Source of the DNA: Pseudomonas sp. efr-133-TYG-5 | Lineage (GTDB): Bacteria > Pseudomonadota > Gammaproteobacteria > Pseudomonadales > Pseudomonadaceae | Reading direction: 5' to 3' | DNA length: 64,000 bases | Assembly (NCBI RefSeq): GCF_030209175.1 | Contig: NZ_JARVSM010000004.1 | Location: 729,521-793,520, forward strand | In this document: piece by piece, positions 61,073 through 64,000 of the stretch | Numbering within the stretch: the stretch's first letter is position 1 | Layout: the number at the start of each line of letters is the position of its first letter | Notes under the pieces: generated by a model | What the model saw: the letters and a program-made list of their open reading frames with translations, nothing else | Database searches by the model: none | What the model was told of the DNA's origin: nothing | Program-made: the position numbers and the translations under genes

Positions 61073-62503
61073 TTAGCGCTTGCTCGAAGCCAGCATGGTG
61101 GCCTTCTCTTGATCCATCCGCGCCATCAGCGGCTGGCTCTGCGCCAGGAAGCGAGCGCGCTCGGACTTGGCAATCGGATCGGCCATCGGCAGCTTTTGGC
61201 CGAGTGGATCGACGTGTACACCATTGACCTGGAACTCGTAGTGCAGGTGCGGTCCGGTGGACAGGCCGGTGGTGCCGATGTAGCCGATGACCTGACCCTG
61301 CTTGACGGTGCCGCCGGTTTTCACACCCTTGGCGAAGCCTTGCATGTGGCCGTACAGCGTGCGGTAGGTGTTGCCGTGCTGAATGATCACGGTGTTGCCG
61401 TAGCCGCCGCGCCGGCCAGCCAGCAGCACTTTGCCGTCACCGGCAGCCTTGATTGGCGTCCCGCGTGGCGCGGCATAATCGACGCCCTTGTGCGCGCGGA
61501 TCTTGTTCAGGATCGGGTGCTTGCGGCCCATGGAGAACTTCGAGCTGATCCGGGCGAAATCCACCGGCGTGCGGATGAACGCCTTGCGCATGCTGTTGCC
61601 GTCGGCGGTGTAGTAGCTGCTGTTGCCTTGTTTGTTGGTGTAACGGACGGCGGTGTAGGTCTTGCCGCGGTTGGTGAAGCGGGCGGACAGGATCGGCCCG
61701 TTGCCGACCGCTTTGCCGTTGACCACTTTCTGTTCGTAGATCACATCGAATTCATCGCCCTGGCGAATATCCTGGGCGAAGTCGACGTCATAGCCGAACA
61801 CGCTGGCCATATCCATGGTCAGGCTGTGGGACAGGCCGGCGCGGGCGGCGGACTGGGACAGGGAGCTGTTGATCACGCCGTGCACGTAAGCGGTGCGGAC
61901 GGTCGGTTTGGCGGTGACGCGGTTGAACGCATAGCCCTTGTCGTTCTTGGTCAGGGTAATGGTTTCGACGTCGCTGACCTTGCTGTGCAGGCTGGTCAAC
62001 TGGCCTTGCGGGTTTAATTCGAATTCGAGTTTCTGGCCGTGCTTGAGCTGGCTGAACTGCTTGGCTTGTTTATCGCTGCCCAGCACTTCATGCACGGTGG
62101 CAGCCGGAAGGCCGACCTTTTCAAACAGTGTCGAGAGCGTATCGCCTTTGCCGACGATCACTTCCCGGTGGCCGGGCGCCTTCTTTTCTTCGACAGCCGG
62201 TGTTGCTGCGGGTGCCGGCTCGGCCTGAGCGGTCTGCGTGGTGTCTTCTGCGCTGTTTTCGATCTGTGCGAAGGGTGAGGCTGCGGGTTCATTTGTGGCT
62301 TGAACGGCGTCAGCAGCGTCTTGATCTTGTGTCAGTTGTTCAGCAGGACTTTCCAGTTCAAGGCTCAGCGTCGTCTTTTTGGCTTCCACATCACTGGAAG
62401 GAAATACCAGGAGCGCCAGGCTGAGAAGGGCGGCGATTCCACTTGCGGCGAGCAGGTGGGTCTTCGGGTAAAGCGGTGGCGCTTTAGACGGTTCAGTGGT
62501 CAT
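61073..62503 (-). CDS. M23 family peptidoglycan endopeptidase (MepM-like)
   Basis: 476 residues from ATG 62503 (MTTEPSKAPPLYPKTH); 28 upstream codons are open. A single N-terminal membrane anchor lies near 15-35 (ASGIAALLSLALLVF). An OapA/LysM-like segment (about 115-175, VIVGKGDTLSTLFEKVGL) precedes the Peptidase_M23 domain (about 320-430) with zinc ligands H-x3-D in RAHKGVDYAAP and H-x-H in GPHLHYEF. It cuts peptide cross-links so that sacculus growth can proceed. Directly upstream of anmK. Confidence 0.92.
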   Translation of the reverse strand: MTTEPSKAPPLYPKTHLLAASGIAALLSLALLVFPSSDVEAKKTTLSLELESPAEQLTQDQDAADAVQATNEPAASPFAQIENSAEDTTQTAQAEPAPAATPAVEEKKAPGHREVIVGKGDTLSTLFEKVGLPAATVHEVLGSDKQAKQFSQLKHGQKLEFELNPQGQLTSLHSKVSDVETITLTKNDKGYAFNRVTAKPTVRTAYVHGVINSSLSQSAARAGLSHSLTMDMASVFGYDVDFAQDIRQGDEFDVIYEQKVVNGKAVGNGPILSARFTNRGKTYTAVRYTNKQGNSSYYTADGNSMRKAFIRTPVDFARISSKFSMGRKHPILNKIRAHKGVDYAAPRGTPIKAAGDGKVLLAGRRGGYGNTVIIQHGNTYRTLYGHMQGFAKGVKTGGTVKQGQVIGYIGTTGLSTGPHLHYEFQVNGVHVDPLGQKLPMADPIAKSERARFLAQSQPLMARMDQEKATMLASSKR

Positions 62504-62715
62504 AAGTAGTTTTGACTTTGAAAAAAGATGAATTGGAAAAGATGAATGACATGATGAAGATGAAATAACTGTATAAAATATAACCAAATCATCTCTGAGG
62601 CAAGTCTACAGACACCCTGTCTGTGGATTGGTGTCCGTGCGCCGGGCAAAACTTGTAATTGGTGTGCGTTCTTGTATGGTTGGTTCCCTTTGAATCTGAG
62701 CCTTGCGGGTCTGTT

Positions 62716-63915
62716 ATGAAGTCGGTTGAAGAGCAGCTAGCGCTGATTAAACGTGGTGCGGAAGAACTGTTGGTCGAGTCCGAGCTGATCGAAAAGCTCA
62801 AGCGCGGTCAGCCGCTACGAATCAAGGCCGGCTTCGATCCGACTGCGCCGGATCTGCACCTGGGGCATACCGTGCTTATTAATAAGCTGCGGCAGTTCCA
62901 GGAATTGGGTCACCAGGTGATCTTCCTTATAGGAGACTTCACCGGGATGATTGGCGATCCGAGCGGCAAGAGCGCCACTCGTCCGCCGCTGACTCGTGAG
63001 CAGGTTCTGGAGAATGCCGAGACCTACAAGACTCAGGTGTTCAAGATTCTTGATCCGGCGAAAACCGAAGTAGCGTTCAACTCCACCTGGATGGATCAGA
63101 TGGGGCCGGCGGACTTCATTCGCCTGACTTCGCAGTACACCGTCGCGCGCATGCTCGAGCGTGATGACTTCGACAAGCGCTATACCACCAACCAGCCAAT
63201 CGCCATTCACGAGTTCCTCTATCCGCTGGTTCAGGGTTATGACTCGGTGGCACTGCGTGCGGACGTCGAGTTGGGTGGTACCGATCAGAAGTTCAACTTG
63301 CTGATGGGTCGTGAGCTTCAGCGCGGTTATGGCCAGGAAGCACAGTGCATTCTGACCATGCCTCTGCTCGAAGGTCTGGATGGCGTGAAGAAGATGTCCA
63401 AGTCGTTGGGCAACTACGTCGGCATTCAGGAGGCACCGGGCGTCATGTACAGCAAGCTGGTCTCGATCCCGGATGCCTTGATGTGGCGTTATTTCGAACT
63501 GCTCAGCTTCCGTTCGATGGATGAGATCAATGCGTTCCGCGCCGATGTAGAGGCAGGAGCCAATCCGCGCGATATCAAAATCAAGTTGGCCGAAGAAATC
63601 GTAGCTCGCTTCCATGGTGAGGAGGCTGCGGCCAATGCTCATCGCGGGGCGGGCAATCGTATGAAGGATGGCGAGTTGCCGGATGACCTGCCAGAGGTCG
63701 AGCTGAGTGCTGGCGAAGACATGCCGATCGCGGCCGTCCTTAATAAAGCAGGTCTGGTGAAGAACTCGGCGGCCGCGCGTGATCTGCTGGCTTCCGGTGG
63801 TGTGCGTGTGGATGGCGAGGTAGTTGATCGCTCCTTTATATATGCACTGGGCGCCACCCACGTCTGCCAGGCCGGCAAGAAGGCATTTGCACGTATTACG
63901 CTGAAATCTGAATAA
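62716..63915 (+). CDS. tyrS: Tyrosyl-tRNA synthetase
   Basis: 399 residues from ATG 62716. Class I motifs PTAPDLHLGHTVL (HIGH) and KKMSKSLGNYVG (KMSKS) are present; an S4-type RNA-binding domain (about 335-399, GLVKNSAAARDLLASGGVRV) ends the protein. This form (TyrZ-like, HLGH) is the one usual in Pseudomonas. Divergent from the M23 peptidase and directly before the rrn promoter. TTGTAA-16-TATGGT upstream is a possible promoter. Confidence 0.96.
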   Translation: MKSVEEQLALIKRGAEELLVESELIEKLKRGQPLRIKAGFDPTAPDLHLGHTVLINKLRQFQELGHQVIFLIGDFTGMIGDPSGKSATRPPLTREQVLENAETYKTQVFKILDPAKTEVAFNSTWMDQMGPADFIRLTSQYTVARMLERDDFDKRYTTNQPIAIHEFLYPLVQGYDSVALRADVELGGTDQKFNLLMGRELQRGYGQEAQCILTMPLLEGLDGVKKMSKSLGNYVGIQEAPGVMYSKLVSIPDALMWRYFELLSFRSMDEINAFRADVEAGANPRDIKIKLAEEIVARFHGEEAAANAHRGAGNRMKDGELPDDLPEVELSAGEDMPIAAVLNKAGLVKNSAAARDLLASGGVRVDGEVVDRSFIYALGATHVCQAGKKAFARITLKSE

Positions 63916-63930
63916 AGTTGAAATTAGGGG

Positions 63931-63958
63931 TTGACGGCGAATTCTAGAGGTCTATAAT
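63931..63958 (+). promoter_or_regulatory. Strong promoter, probably of an rRNA operon
   Basis: TTGACG, 16 bases, perfect TATAAT. The following TCGCCCC is a GC-rich discriminator as in stringently controlled stable-RNA promoters. It lies 16 bases beyond tyrS; in P. aeruginosa and P. putida the gene after tyrS is a 16S rRNA. The transcript itself is outside the window. Confidence 0.8.
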
Positions 63959-64000
63959 TCGCCCCACTTCCGGCGCAGTCGAAACGGAAAACTCCTTGAG

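Overview
The window is a core-chromosome segment of a high-GC fluorescent Pseudomonas, most likely of the P. fluorescens group. This rests on gene order and on protein features recognisable by eye: Vfr, RmcA-type GGDEF/EAL protein, AgtSR/AgtABCD, AmgK-MurU, EstA/EstP autotransporter, DUF6124 protein and Pseudomonas REP/REPIN repeats. The order (tRNA-Ile, rmcA, rpoD, dnaG, rpsU, tsaD, plsY, folB, folK, cca, spoVR-yeaH-prkA, glpE-apaH-apaG-rsmA-pdxA-surA-lptD, amgK-murU, agtSR-agtABCD, rpe-gph-trpE, trpGDC, vfr, speD, coq7, hemJ, argC, erpA, anmK, M23 peptidase, tyrS, rrn) is as I remember it from P. putida and P. aeruginosa. No database search was possible.

Layout. 1-117 is the start of davB (lysine 2-monooxygenase), followed at 291-752 by an Lrp/AsnC regulator. 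765-3690 is an eroded, locally AT-rich accessory patch that ends at a tRNA-Ile(CAU). It holds a truncated P2-type portal gene, a small ORF, an Ogr-type zinc-finger activator, a DUF6124 gene with an unusual leader, a probably frameshifted ORF, and another gene remnant. 3779-16301 is information processing and folate/tRNA metabolism. 16365-21237 is the PrkA stress-kinase cluster. 21532-29191 is the lptD-surA-pdxA-rsmA-apaG-apaH(-glpE) series on the minus strand. 29322-31778 is the peptidoglycan-recycling pair amgK-murU plus a J-domain protein. 32917-40891 is the AgtSR two-component system and its ABC importer, then an iron alcohol dehydrogenase.

42376-50412 holds rpe-gph, trpE and trpGDC. trpE and trpG are separated by an outer-membrane esterase autotransporter, at the site where P. 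aeruginosa carries its pyocin cluster. Both trp units have a leader peptide ending in the same RWRWRA sequence; the trpE leader lies in frame inside the 3' end of gph. The remainder (50511-63915) is housekeeping: lipoate-ligase-like protein, vfr, OsmC, speD, coq7, HIT, SDR, DUF805, nitronate monooxygenase, hemJ, argC, erpA, anmK, M23 peptidase and tyrS. The window ends in a strong promoter that probably drives an rRNA operon.

Themes. Lysine catabolism (davB gives 5-aminovaleramide, then 5-aminovalerate) and the Agt importer (known in P. aeruginosa for 5-aminovalerate and GABA) share the window. Two sensory proteins, RmcA and AgtS, fuse a periplasmic amino-acid-binding-type domain to a cytoplasmic output. 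Palindromic repeats lie in many of the operon gaps. No CRISPR array, intact prophage or obvious new defence system is visible. The least explained pieces are the trp leader/gph overlap and the repeat-structured leader in front of the DUF6124 gene.
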